This document shows, one piece after another, positions 9,824 to 19,207 of a stretch of 64,000 bases of DNA (position 1 is its first letter; each line of letters opens with the position of its first letter). Origin of the DNA: Lewinellaceae bacterium (GTDB lineage: Bacteria > Bacteroidota > Bacteroidia > Chitinophagales > Saprospiraceae); the NCBI GenBank assembly GCA_024644235.1, contig JAHELJ010000014.1, positions 1 through 64,000 on the forward strand, written 5' to 3'. The notes under the pieces are model-generated. The model saw nothing but the letters and a program-made list of their open reading frames with translations. It was not told the DNA's origin and did not search any database. The position numbers were made by a program, and so were the translations under genes.

Positions 9824-11188
9824 TCATCTTGCCCAAATTCCTGCTTCTTTCCCTTGCAAAATCTTCTTGACCTGGATAGGAGAAAGTATCATCAATGGAA
9901 TCAGGCATACAATTGTACCTAGTTCAATTCCTATAACACCTAGGTCCAATACCCGAGCAAAAAATATCGACAGAGGAATATTTAGGATGCAGGCAGCAAT
10001 CCAAGTGTACATTTGCAAATTAATTTTTCCCGTACCATTCAAGACCAGATTAAATATGTTAACCCAAGTGGTACAGCAAATAGAAAGCGCTACAATAGTC
10101 GATAATAGCATAGAAACTTGCATTTTGTCCTGCAACCACAAATAATAGATATAGGGTGATATCAAGACCATAAATGCAGCTAAAAATAGACTAGCAAACC
10201 AAATTTTCTCAACCGCTTTCATTGATTTTCGCATCCAGCCAATATCTCCTTGGTGGTAGGCCTCTATATTGGCTCCCCAAAGTTGAGCGGTTAGAATATT
10301 GAATAAAACCAGAAAAATGTATAGATACTTGTATGCTGCCTGGTACTCAGCTACCAGTTCAACTGACAACAATCCCGCAATCAACAGACTATTAGTCTGG
10401 AAGATAATGATCATCGATACCTTGATGATAAAAAACTTTGATCCCAACGAAAACAGACTTGATAATAGTGACTTTTTAGCCCAACGGAAAGCAGGCCTGA
10501 ACTTTTTGAAGCTCCTATTAAAAAAATAGATCCCGACTCCCAAGGGTACAGCGGCAAAGGTAAAAGACTTTACCGCCCCAAATAGAATCAGAGAACTCTC
10601 GGTGAAATAAACCAGTATCAGGATCAGCCCTAGAAAGATCACCTTACCAATTAATTGGAACAGATCAACTATGCCAGCCCGTTGAAGCGCATAGAACAAT
10701 TGATACACCAGCGAGCACACGAACCTGATAGAGAAAGCGGCAAATATCAATAATAACAAAATGGTAACCTCCATATCGGTGGTTGCATTGGTATCCAGCC
10801 AGTCTGTCCAAGGCACTATAAGTGTTGCAGCAATGAACAATACAGTAATGGCGATGATCAAGCTACCTAGAAAAAAATATGCCGTACTAATGTATCCACG
10901 TGCCAAATCATCGTCGCCATCGGCCAAGGCTTCTCCTACCTTGTTGCGAAGTCCGTTTCCAATGCCCACATCGAAATCCCTAAACCAGTCCACCATGCTG
11001 GTCAGTGTCAGAAAGATCCCAAATCTCGCCTGCCCCAGATACGACAGCGAAATAGGGAAGTAAAGTAAACCAATCAACAGTCCGCCCCCCCTGGCAAGTA
11101 CTGACAGCAGGACATTCTTCCTCGCCTTCACAGTGCGTGCGTGCCCTTTCTCCAGATACTGACCGATTGCAGAAATCATACTTATCAT
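9824..11188 (-). CDS. Wzx-type polysaccharide flippase
   Basis: This is a 454-residue polytopic membrane protein with about 12-14 hydrophobic segments and the MATE/Wzx pattern: an N-terminal SVLARGGGLLIGLLYFPIS and repeated six-helix bundles. It would move the lipid-linked repeat unit across the inner membrane. It overlaps the upstream Wzy-like gene by 4 bp (ATGA), showing operon coupling. The position between Wzy and the DUF4956-CotH-VTC genes ties that module to the polymer pathway. The substrate cannot be read from the sequence. Confidence 0.86.
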   Translation of the reverse strand: MISMISAIGQYLEKGHARTVKARKNVLLSVLARGGGLLIGLLYFPISLSYLGQARFGIFLTLTSMVDWFRDFDVGIGNGLRNKVGEALADGDDDLARGYISTAYFFLGSLIIAITVLFIAATLIVPWTDWLDTNATTDMEVTILLLLIFAAFSIRFVCSLVYQLFYALQRAGIVDLFQLIGKVIFLGLILILVYFTESSLILFGAVKSFTFAAVPLGVGIYFFNRSFKKFRPAFRWAKKSLLSSLFSLGSKFFIIKVSMIIIFQTNSLLIAGLLSVELVAEYQAAYKYLYIFLVLFNILTAQLWGANIEAYHQGDIGWMRKSMKAVEKIWFASLFLAAFMVLISPYIYYLWLQDKMQVSMLLSTIVALSICCTTWVNIFNLVLNGTGKINLQMYTWIAACILNIPLSIFFARVLDLGVIGIELGTIVCLIPLMILSPIQVKKILQGKEAGIWAR

Positions 11189-12546
11189 GTGGCTGAGTAG
11201 ATCGACGTGTTGATCGAAGTCTGCTTGTCACCGGGATAAAATTCTTTCATCTTAATAGCAGTCAATCCCAGCCCAATATGTATCATAAACAGAATACCTC
11301 CTGTCTTAAACAAAACCGTGTTAGTGAGATTTCCTATCGCGTAAAGGGTTGCCACCAGAAGAGGTATCAAAAAGAAAACATGGTACCGGGAAGCAGATCT
11401 AAAATATGATATGGATAGAACGATGAAGCCGGTGAAGAAAATAAAAGAAGGAATTCCATAATAAAACATTGTGGAAAAATACCCACTATGAATCCCTCCT
11501 TCTTCTCCGGTTGCTCTTTGTAATCTCCCGGTTATTTTCAACATCCAAGTGTAATACGTTTCATTGTTCTTACCACCGTATCCAAAAATTGGTTTGTCTC
11601 CAATAGTTCTAATAACCATCGTATAATAACCCTTTCTTTGTGTGGGAACTTCTGACAGTCGTTCGCTTACGACTGCTGATTTCTTGATATCTTCCAAAGA
11701 GAATATGGATACAGCTACAATTAAAATGAGGCTTGCCAAGGCTCCCAGAGTAAGCCGATCAAATCCTATTTTTTCCACCTTTATCAAATAAGCAACAAGT
11801 ACAAGAAATGCCATAATCCAGCTCATCCTGTGAAAAGTGGTGGCTATTGCTGCAATAAATAGACATATCAGTATATTTTTAACAAGCTTTCGTTCCTTTA
11901 AAAACACCATGACCCATGCCAGGGCAGTCAGAAGAAAAAACCCGTTGGTTCTCTCTGTATTAAAAATTCCATTTGATCTCAGCACCTCACCAAAAGCCGG
12001 CCGGAACTCACCATATCGCAAAAATGTTGGTTCTATGCCAACTTGGATCAGACTTATCACGCTTGAGAAAACAGCCCCAATGATAATTGCTTTGCCAACT
12101 GTATCAATTGATGCTCTATTCATCATTATAGTCACTCCATAAACAATAAGGAAAAAATTTAAAGGCTTTGTGATAGCGACGACCAGCTCTCCGCTACTGA
12201 ACTGATACATGTGAGTTAACAGAGAAACAATTACTGATATCACAAACAAGTTCAAAAAGACAATAAACCAGGGCAATTGCAGGGATTTCTGATCATGCCC
12301 AAATCTCTTTTGAAAAATCAATTTCCTAGCGACTAGAATACCAAATATTATAAGCAGAAGTCTCTCAGGTTGAATCTCAAAAAATGAAATTCCTGGAATA
12401 TTGATAGTAAATAACTCATTAAGGTTGCCGCTAAGTAGAAAAAAACAGACAATAAATAATTCGATCGGATATGCTGTCTTAGTTCTCATCGTCAAAGCAG
12501 TTGCTACCAGCAGCATACAAAAGAGATAGAGGTAAAATTGGGTCAT
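11185..12546 (-). CDS. Wzy-like O-antigen polymerase/ligase family protein
   Basis: The 453-residue protein has about 11-12 membrane segments and one long periplasmic loop (about residues 270-370) containing GYGGKN and an H-S-G-Y motif. That layout is typical of O-antigen ligase/polymerase (Wzy_C) proteins. In a cluster with Wzx and Wza-Wzc it most likely polymerises repeat units on the periplasmic face. A WaaL-like ligase is the alternative, but no lipid A core genes are nearby. A 175-bp gap without a recognisable gene separates it from the Wzc gene. Confidence 0.83.
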   Translation of the reverse strand: MTQFYLYLFCMLLVATALTMRTKTAYPIELFIVCFFLLSGNLNELFTINIPGISFFEIQPERLLLIIFGILVARKLIFQKRFGHDQKSLQLPWFIVFLNLFVISVIVSLLTHMYQFSSGELVVAITKPLNFFLIVYGVTIMMNRASIDTVGKAIIIGAVFSSVISLIQVGIEPTFLRYGEFRPAFGEVLRSNGIFNTERTNGFFLLTALAWVMVFLKERKLVKNILICLFIAAIATTFHRMSWIMAFLVLVAYLIKVEKIGFDRLTLGALASLILIVAVSIFSLEDIKKSAVVSERLSEVPTQRKGYYTMVIRTIGDKPIFGYGGKNNETYYTWMLKITGRLQRATGEEGGIHSGYFSTMFYYGIPSFIFFTGFIVLSISYFRSASRYHVFFLIPLLVATLYAIGNLTNTVLFKTGGILFMIHIGLGLTAIKMKEFYPGDKQTSINTSIYSAT

Positions 12547-12721
12547 ATACTATACTGAGAGAAAATACCTTATCGCCCTATTCGAAACAAGGACAACGAC
12601 CAATTGCGTGGTTCAGATCCAGTCATATGGATACAGTGGTACTGAAGGAGATATAGGGCTTGGAGATTTCATGATCTGTTTTTGGTTTTAGAATGTAGGA
12701 AGTCAAAAATATGTCAAACCA

Positions 12722-15295
12722 TTAGCTACTTTTGGGTTTTGCGTTCTCTTTTGTGTTCTTCATGGTCACTTCTTTCGTCAATTTCTCATCAGGTTCGATC
12801 CCATCCTCTTTATCTTTCAACTCATAAATTGTACCGTTCAGAATTTTTCCTTGAACAGCTGTCAATTTATCTCGGAAGGTATTCGCAAGATCAAGACCTT
12901 TACTAAGAGGATTTCTTCTAGCTACTTGTTTTTCTGAAGATTCACTATAGTATTTTGCATATCCGTATTTGAATTCACGATCTTTCTCGCCATTAAAAAC
13001 TAAATAGATTTTTGCCTCATTGTTTTGATCGGTGAATTTTTTCAGATTAGAAAGGAACGACAGACGGGAGTAATTCTTCCGGAACACAAACAAATGAACG
13101 TCAATGAGGTTTGCTAATAGCAGATAATCAGAAACTACACCTGCAGCCGGGCTATCGATAATTATGTAATCATATCGATTTCCAAGCTCATCAATTGCCA
13201 ATGATAGCCGTTCACTAGAAAGTATTTCTCCAATTCTCTCATTTTCAATCTCCGATGGAATGTAATCCAACCCAGGAAAGCTCTCCCATTTATGAATAAC
13301 GGCTCCCAGTGGAACTTGGGGTTCCAGGAGATAGGAGGAAAAACCCTTTTTTCCCTTACTTACAGCCAATAATCCGGGTTTTCGGAAATCTGCGTCGATC
13401 AAGATCACCTTTTTCTTATTTCTGGAAAGATGCATCGCTAGGTTTGTAGCACAGAATGACTTTCCTTCTCCAGGAATTGTAGAAGTAATTCCAATTACCA
13501 AGCTATGCGAGTTAGGCGAGTTAGCATTGAGATGATGTAGATTCACGCTAAGATCTCTAAATGATTCGTCAAGACGCCATTTAGATAAGCGGGTCTTTGA
13601 CAGCAAGGGACCAGAGCTTTGTTGAGCAATAGTGGCAACGATCGGTATGTTTGAATTTGCTTCGAGCTCACTTACGTCATCAATAGTGTCATTTAGGGCG
13701 TCCTTCAATATTAACCAACCCAAAGGGATTGAGGCTCCGAGAAGGGTGGCAAGCAATAGAATCAACTTCTTTTTGGGGGATATCGGACCATTGCCGACCA
13801 TTCTTGCTCTATCCAAGATCCGTGTATCGGGAATGTCTTCAGCTCGGGCAATTCCAGCCTTCGCCAGCTCCTGACTGAGATAATTAAATAGGTTTTCATA
13901 AAGTGTTCGCTTACGTTCTATGCTCAGCAACCTCTTTTGGCTCTGTGGTAACTCACTAATGAAACTATCCATACTTCCAATTCTGGTACGGAGATCATTG
14001 ATAGACATATTAGTAGATTCAACTAAATTCCTCAATGTCCTTTCCAGCGACCTGGTACTGTTTTCGATTTGATTGTCGATAATTTCGATATCCAAGCTTT
14101 GCTCACCCCTTATGAGAATTTCCCTTGTCCTGTTGGCATAAAGTCTCTTTAGTTCCAATAGATTTTCGTTCAACATGGCGTCTTCGATGCCGACTACAGA
14201 AGGTGCGGTCAGCATTTCATGATCATGCAGATTCAGATTCTCTAGTTGAGAATTATAGTACTTCAGATTGAGTTGTAATTTCGCTTCCTCAGTCTGCAGT
14301 CGTTGGACCTGTGTCAAGGCATTAGTGGCAACCTGAGATAAATTAACTGCATTTGATCTCCTCTTAAAGGCTTCGAGAGTCCTCTCTGCCCTTGCAAGTG
14401 AATCTGCCACAGCGGCCAGCTGCTTCTCAATAAAGTATTCTTTGCTGGATGCAATCTCATCCCTTCTCTCCAACTTACTATCGATATAATTTTGGCATAA
14501 TCTCTCTAGAAATTCAGCCTCTTTTTTTACAACCGGTCCTGTTGATTTTAGCTCAATTATGCTCGCGTCGAGACCAGCTTGAGTTACATCGATTCGATTC
14601 AAATAACTCTTGGTGACTGCATCAGTGGAATGTATCTTAAAATAAATTCTATCATCACTAAAATGATCTGCGTTTACCTCAAAGTCAGGTTCTTCCAAAA
14701 CGAAATGGAAATAGTCATGTTTTACATTTACTCCAAACGAATAAATGTTTGAAATCTCTAACGACTCCTCCACCATGAAATTCATTCTCGTTTCAGAGTT
14801 GTAAATCACAAAATCCTTAGCATTGACCTCTAATCGATACCTTCGCTCTGGCAGAAGCTCTACATAAAAGGGTATCCCATAAAGATGCTGATGAGATTCA
14901 AGTAGCTTAACCTTAAAGGGGAAGTATGAAAAGTGTTCGACATCATCTAAGCCTTGCTGAGTATGATAGGTGACGTCAAAATTCAATTCACTCACGGTCC
15001 TTTCAATCAATTGATATGACTTGATGACAGCTATCTCATTAAAGAGATTCTTCTCCGTCTCAATTAGCCCCACATCACCTCCCACAATCATACTTTCACC
15101 AAGCTTTCGACTTTTACCTGACGTATCAATTAGCATAGAGAGCCCTACCTGATAGAGTGGAGTAGCGAACTTGATATATAGGTAAGCTACTGCTATGAAT
15201 AGAACCAAGCTTCCGGTAAATATCAACCAATTGTTTCGTATACTCTCAATGAGTCTTTGAAGATCAAGTACAGCGAATCCTTTTTGATTTAACAT
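12722..15295 (-). CDS. Wzc-type polysaccharide co-polymerase and tyrosine autokinase
   Basis: The 857-residue protein has an N-terminal Wzz segment with a first membrane helix (about 23-42) and a long periplasmic region with coiled-coil. A GNVR-like stretch, a second helix (about 508-530) and a cytoplasmic BY-kinase domain follow. The kinase has Walker A IPGEGKS (about 606-612), Walker A' VILIDADFRKPG and Walker B YIIIDSPA (about 710). A tail around 780-787 contains a Tyr cluster (YGYAKYYSES), the likely autophosphorylation sites. Such proteins control chain length and contact the outer-membrane exporter. The Wza-like gene is 45 bp upstream in the same direction. Confidence 0.92.
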   Translation of the reverse strand: MLNQKGFAVLDLQRLIESIRNNWLIFTGSLVLFIAVAYLYIKFATPLYQVGLSMLIDTSGKSRKLGESMIVGGDVGLIETEKNLFNEIAVIKSYQLIERTVSELNFDVTYHTQQGLDDVEHFSYFPFKVKLLESHQHLYGIPFYVELLPERRYRLEVNAKDFVIYNSETRMNFMVEESLEISNIYSFGVNVKHDYFHFVLEEPDFEVNADHFSDDRIYFKIHSTDAVTKSYLNRIDVTQAGLDASIIELKSTGPVVKKEAEFLERLCQNYIDSKLERRDEIASSKEYFIEKQLAAVADSLARAERTLEAFKRRSNAVNLSQVATNALTQVQRLQTEEAKLQLNLKYYNSQLENLNLHDHEMLTAPSVVGIEDAMLNENLLELKRLYANRTREILIRGEQSLDIEIIDNQIENSTRSLERTLRNLVESTNMSINDLRTRIGSMDSFISELPQSQKRLLSIERKRTLYENLFNYLSQELAKAGIARAEDIPDTRILDRARMVGNGPISPKKKLILLLATLLGASIPLGWLILKDALNDTIDDVSELEANSNIPIVATIAQQSSGPLLSKTRLSKWRLDESFRDLSVNLHHLNANSPNSHSLVIGITSTIPGEGKSFCATNLAMHLSRNKKKVILIDADFRKPGLLAVSKGKKGFSSYLLEPQVPLGAVIHKWESFPGLDYIPSEIENERIGEILSSERLSLAIDELGNRYDYIIIDSPAAGVVSDYLLLANLIDVHLFVFRKNYSRLSFLSNLKKFTDQNNEAKIYLVFNGEKDREFKYGYAKYYSESSEKQVARRNPLSKGLDLANTFRDKLTAVQGKILNGTIYELKDKEDGIEPDEKLTKEVTMKNTKENAKPKSS

Positions 15296-15340
15296 TTGGA
15301 GGTTTTCATTTTTGGGGGGGACGATTGATATACATAATGA

Positions 15341-16294
15341 CTAGTTTCGTCTTACAAACACATTTACAATCAAAGTAGCAAGTGAGATTCCGGATAATAT
15401 TAATCCAACCGAGCGAGCACTGACATCAAAAGACTTCGATTTAACTGGCTCGATATAGACCACGTCGTGTGGTTGGGCATAAAAAAATTCTGATTCGAAA
15501 AATTCCGGACGGCTTAGATCAAGAACGACTGATTTTGCTCCAGATTCGGTTTGACGGACCACTTTCACTTTTTTTCGATTGGCAAAGTCTGTAAAATCCC
15601 CAGCGAGGCCAATGACATCCATTAAAGTGTTTTGTTCTTGATAGAGATAATGAACGCCGGGATCTTCAACTTCACCAATAATAGTAACTCTGCTATTAGC
15701 CAGTTTAACGGTTGTCGAAACCAGCTTCAGGTAAGGTTTGTATGCTTCATCTAGAAATTCCTTTAAATCAGAGTTCGTCATTCCCGTAACCTTGACTTTA
15801 TCAAGCAATGGCAATGAAATATATCCAGAATCTGTAACACTATAACTATTAAAATATATGGATGGGGGTTCATAATCCTGACGGGAAACCCGATTCTGAG
15901 TTGACATCTCACGACTGATGAATTCCTCTGTACTGCCCGTAAATGCATTTACCCTAATCAAAAGCTGGTCATGAGGACGAATCACATAGGGGCTGAAGAT
16001 ACCCAGATCATGAAATTCAATGGTTGTGTCGTACAAGATTTCGTCTTCTAGGTTATCCTGGATAACAAGAAGGTCCTTATGAAAAACACAGGATTGCATT
16101 AACATCAGAACAATAGTGAAAAATATCAGTGGGTATCTTTCAGCCCAGTCGAAGAAGACATTCGATTTCCCCTGCCGTGAGTTATTCAAGACCCTATCGG
16201 GATCAGGTTTACTCTCCCAGAATGAGACTTCCATTTTCTTCAATTTTGCTATAATCAGAGGTGTCAATGTTTGATTTAAAGAAGGCTTCGCCAT
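15341..16294 (-). CDS. Wza-like polysaccharide export lipoprotein
   Basis: The 317-residue frame contains a Poly_export domain (IRPHDQLLIRVNAF, GYISLPLLDKVKVTG) and a SLBB-type segment (VTIIGEVEDPGVHYL). A hydrophobic helix sits near the C-terminus (about 290-312). A lipobox (LMLMQSC, Cys69) lies unusually far in if the ATG at 16294 is used. ATG at residue 21 puts the Cys at 49, and a TTG at 16189 gives a conventional signal peptide with Cys34. The start is therefore uncertain and the TTG deserves consideration. It forms the outer-membrane channel with the Wzc protein encoded next. Confidence 0.9.
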   Translation of the reverse strand: MAKPSLNQTLTPLIIAKLKKMEVSFWESKPDPDRVLNNSRQGKSNVFFDWAERYPLIFFTIVLMLMQSCVFHKDLLVIQDNLEDEILYDTTIEFHDLGIFSPYVIRPHDQLLIRVNAFTGSTEEFISREMSTQNRVSRQDYEPPSIYFNSYSVTDSGYISLPLLDKVKVTGMTNSDLKEFLDEAYKPYLKLVSTTVKLANSRVTIIGEVEDPGVHYLYQEQNTLMDVIGLAGDFTDFANRKKVKVVRQTESGAKSVVLDLSRPEFFESEFFYAQPHDVVYIEPVKSKSFDVSARSVGLILSGISLATLIVNVFVRRN

Positions 16295-16365
16295 TGATAG
16301 GTCGCAATGGACCTAAGCCTCAAACTAAATAGATCTAAATGACAGAGCTTATGTAGGAGAGATTC

Positions 16366-17760
16366 TCAAAAGGCATTTTCCCTTGCCTTTGTGCTAAACA
16401 CCGTGAGAAAGATAATTTTAATATCCAACCAAAAGCTCCAATTTTCAATATACCATAGGTCATGGCTAATCCGACCTCTTTTCTGAATTTCAGTCTTTGC
16501 CGGTCCCCTCCAACCATTTACTTGCGCCCATCCAGTCACTCCAGGCTTGACATAGTGCCGGACCATATAGTCATTGATGATTTTTCTAAAGTCGTTGTGC
16601 AAAAAAGTACGATGTGGACGTGGTCCCACAACACTCATATCTCCCCTCAAGACGTTAAAGAATTGAGGTAGTTCGTCCAAATCAAATTTTCTCAAAATTC
16701 GACCAATGCGGGTAAGTCGAGGATCGTTCTTCACCGTGGATTTCTCTCCATGAAATGGATCATCGCATGTTGACATCGTTCGAAACTTGTAACATTCGAA
16801 AGCTTTACCTTCTTCACCTTTACGCCAGGGCTTATAAAGTATAGGTCCCGGATTATCTAAGTAGATCAAAATTGAAATAATTACATAGAGAGGTGATAAC
16901 AATACAATTACCAAAAGAGCGAAAACAAAATCAAACAATTTCTTAAGGAAGTAGTTATTAAAATGATCCAGTGGGCTCCCATGAACTCTAAACACCGGTT
17001 GATCTTCCAGTGTAGTGGGTACTACATGCACACCATTGCACCTTGGAGCTTGTGGTACCAGATTTATTCTTATGCCATGAAAATCAGCCTTGTTAATTAT
17101 TTCGACTAATTGATTCTCTTGCAGAACATCTATGTTAACAAAAATTTCATCGACTGCTTGAGACTGTAAAACAGTTGATAGTTCTTCAATTTTACCAATC
17201 ACGTTATGGTTGTGACCATTTACACACGGCATCACATCGTCAAGGATGTCCACCGATTCAAAACCATATAATTGTAGTTTCTTGGAGAAATCAGCAGCTT
17301 CACCATTCTTTCGGCTTGATCCAATGATCAGAGCCCTTGGTCCGCTTTCCTTACCCTTTTTACGATCACTATCATACTTGCGGAAAAAAAGTAAATTTAA
17401 AATGGCAAAGAGAAAAACCGGAAACAGAAAAGTTCCATTCTTGATATAAGTGATCTGGAAAATACTCCCAAGACTGAAAGCAATGAGGATGAAAAGAAAA
17501 ATATTGAGCTGTAAATAATTAGTTCTCTTCTTAATATTGGAATTTCGATAGAATCTATAATCACCGCGGATTCCCAATACAATGATCCAACTTAGATTAA
17601 AGATTAAGAGAGATTTCCAGAGAAATCCTCCGAAACCCTCTCCCGTCCCAAATTCACCCTTTAACAGCACCCCGATTAAAACGAGAGCCACGCAGAGATT
17701 TAGAAAAAGGAATTCTAAAGCAACATTACCTAAGATTAGGTTTCGATTTAGTCTTGTCAC
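16366..17760 (-). CDS. Polyprenyl glycosylphosphotransferase (priming sugar transferase, WcaJ/WbaP type)
   Basis: The 464-residue protein has N-terminal membrane helices, a CoA-binding-like Rossmann domain and a C-terminal bacterial sugar transferase domain from about residue 265. Motifs are the KKLFDFVFAL helix, PGPILY, FECYKFRTM, LRKFDLDELPQFFNVLRGDM, SVVGPRPH and PGVTGWAQVNG. It transfers the first sugar-1-phosphate to undecaprenyl phosphate. The start codon is GTG at 17760; an ATG 13 bp upstream is in another frame and ends after 15 codons. This is the first gene of the polymer operon, preceded by a 580-bp non-coding stretch. No further glycosyltransferase lies in the locus. Confidence 0.93.
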   Translation of the reverse strand: MTRLNRNLILGNVALEFLFLNLCVALVLIGVLLKGEFGTGEGFGGFLWKSLLIFNLSWIIVLGIRGDYRFYRNSNIKKRTNYLQLNIFLFILIAFSLGSIFQITYIKNGTFLFPVFLFAILNLLFFRKYDSDRKKGKESGPRALIIGSSRKNGEAADFSKKLQLYGFESVDILDDVMPCVNGHNHNVIGKIEELSTVLQSQAVDEIFVNIDVLQENQLVEIINKADFHGIRINLVPQAPRCNGVHVVPTTLEDQPVFRVHGSPLDHFNNYFLKKLFDFVFALLVIVLLSPLYVIISILIYLDNPGPILYKPWRKGEEGKAFECYKFRTMSTCDDPFHGEKSTVKNDPRLTRIGRILRKFDLDELPQFFNVLRGDMSVVGPRPHRTFLHNDFRKIINDYMVRHYVKPGVTGWAQVNGWRGPAKTEIQKRGRISHDLWYIENWSFWLDIKIIFLTVFSTKARENAF

Positions 17761-18340
17761 GGGTTGTTGACATTTTGCCTAAGTACAGCCTGAGATGTAC
17801 TACTACGGAAATCTTAACAAAGTCTGGAAATGGACCTGATATCACATGGGTTTCACAATGGTCCCATGGTGACGTTAAATCAAGTTCACATTTGTCAATT
17901 TACAGACAAATCTAACCCGGTCTAATCTTTAAGGAACTGAGAATCAGGAAGAGGGCCGAAATCAAATTGAGTGGTTTCATTTCATAAAATTTTGGTGTGA
18001 ACGTATTTGAATGCGTTGACTTTCACATAAATTTAGTAAAATTCCATATAAAATTCATACAAAAAGAATACCATACAGTGGTAAATAATTTAATATCTCC
18101 AAAGGTGGCTGGAACCACCGATTTGACTTTTTAGCTGCTACTGATCAAGGTCGTGACGATCCTGAAGTGCTAAGATAAAGTTAGACAAGATTTGACTAGA
18201 TATTTGGCTGATAATGAGATGATTACAATTAAGTTCTGATTAAAAGTCATCAAATTTAGTTAAAAGATGATTACTTGAGCTACGGGCAACCCTCTGATCC
18301 TTTCTAGGGCAAGGTTCAGGTAGTTTAGAAGGCACCTAAC
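17761..18340. other. 580-bp non-coding region upstream of the polysaccharide locus
   Basis: I see no gene here. The stretch is AT-rich and separates the end of thyA from the start of the priming transferase, so it should hold the promoter of the polymer operon and the thyA 3' end. It contains a weak hairpin (GGTGG / CCACC, 18104-18119) and one match to the -7 element on the minus strand (17907-17914). I found no JUMPstart-like element and no convincing rho-independent terminator. Confidence 0.6.
17907..17914 (-). promoter_or_regulatory. Candidate -7 element for the polysaccharide operon
   Basis: TAGATTTG on the minus strand matches the Bacteroidota -7 consensus TAnnTTTG. It lies about 147 bp before the GTG start of the priming transferase. 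I do not see a TTTG or TTG at the usual -33 distance, so this is a weak call. Confidence 0.25.
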
Positions 18341-19135
18341 TCAAACAGACACAAGGGCTTTGATATGGGGGTGAGGGTCATAATGATTCAGGGAAAAATC
18401 GTCAAATTGGAAATCGAAGATACTTCGGACATCGGCGTTGATCTGAATCTGTGGAAGTGGCCTGGGAGTACGTGTTAATTGAGTTCTCGCTTGCTCCAAA
18501 TGATTGAGATATAAATGAACATCTCCAAACGTGATGACAAAATCACCAGGCTCAAGGTCAGTGACTGCAGCCATCATCAGGGTGAGCAAAGCATAACTGG
18601 CAATGTTGAAGGGTACTCCCAAAAAGGTGTCGGCAGATCGCTGGTAAAGCTGACACGACAACTTACCTTCGGCAACATAAAACTGAAAAAGGCAATGACA
18701 GGGAGCCAATGCCATCTTCTCGATCTCTCCCACATTCCATGCATTCACAATCATCCTTCTGGAATCAGGGTTCGTCTTGATCATGTCAATGACCTGACTA
18801 ATTTGATCAACACTTGTTCCGTCGCTCTTACTCCAGCTTCTCCATTGCTTTCCATACACCGGTCCTAAGTCGCCGTTCTCATCAGCCCAATCATTCCAGA
18901 TACGCACTCCGTGATCCTGAAGATATTGGACATTTGTGTCCCCTTTCAAAAACCATAGTAGTTCGTGAACTATGGATTTCAGATGAAGTTTCTTGGTGGT
19001 GAGCAGAGGAAAACCCTCACTGAGATCAAAGCGCATCTGATATCCAAAAACGCTTAAGGTACCGGTACCGGTTCGATCCCTTTTTTCTACTCCATTGTCC
19101 AAAATATGCTGCAGCAGATCTAAATAGGCTTTCAT
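18341..19135 (-). CDS. thyA: Thymidylate synthase
   Basis: The 264-residue enzyme makes dTMP from dUMP with methylene-tetrahydrofolate. The sequence follows ThyA throughout: [13 protein letters not shown], the folate-binding [18 protein letters not shown], the catalytic cysteine in APCHC (about 145), [18 protein letters not shown], and the C-terminal [10 protein letters not shown] place the start at ATG 19135 because MKAYLDLLQ aligns with the standard ThyA N-terminus and gives the usual 264 residues. A longer frame from 19195 would add 20 unrelated residues. No dihydrofolate reductase gene follows, although that pairing is common. Confidence 0.97.
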   Translation of the reverse strand: MKAYLDLLQHILDNGVEKRDRTGTGTLSVFGYQMRFDLSEGFPLLTTKKLHLKSIVHELLWFLKGDTNVQYLQDHGVRIWNDWADENGDLGPVYGKQWRSWSKSDGTSVDQISQVIDMIKTNPDSRRMIVNAWNVGEIEKMALAPCHCLFQFYVAEGKLSCQLYQRSADTFLGVPFNIASYALLTLMMAAVTDLEPGDFVITFGDVHLYLNHLEQARTQLTRTPRPLPQIQINADVRSIFDFQFDDFSLNHYDPHPHIKALVSV

Positions 19136-19207
19136 AGGGCAAATGTCAGAAATTATATTACAGAAATATCTATTTGATAAAAAGATTTTATCCACAAAAT
19201 GAGCAGG

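Noticed and set aside
17726-17773. 15-codon reading frame overlapping the start of the priming transferase
   Set aside because: It is too short, has no ribosome binding site, and its overlap with a GTG start is probably chance.
18341-19195. Longer thyA frame starting at 19195
   Set aside because: The first 20 residues have no family support and the internal ATG at 19135 gives the standard 264-residue enzyme.
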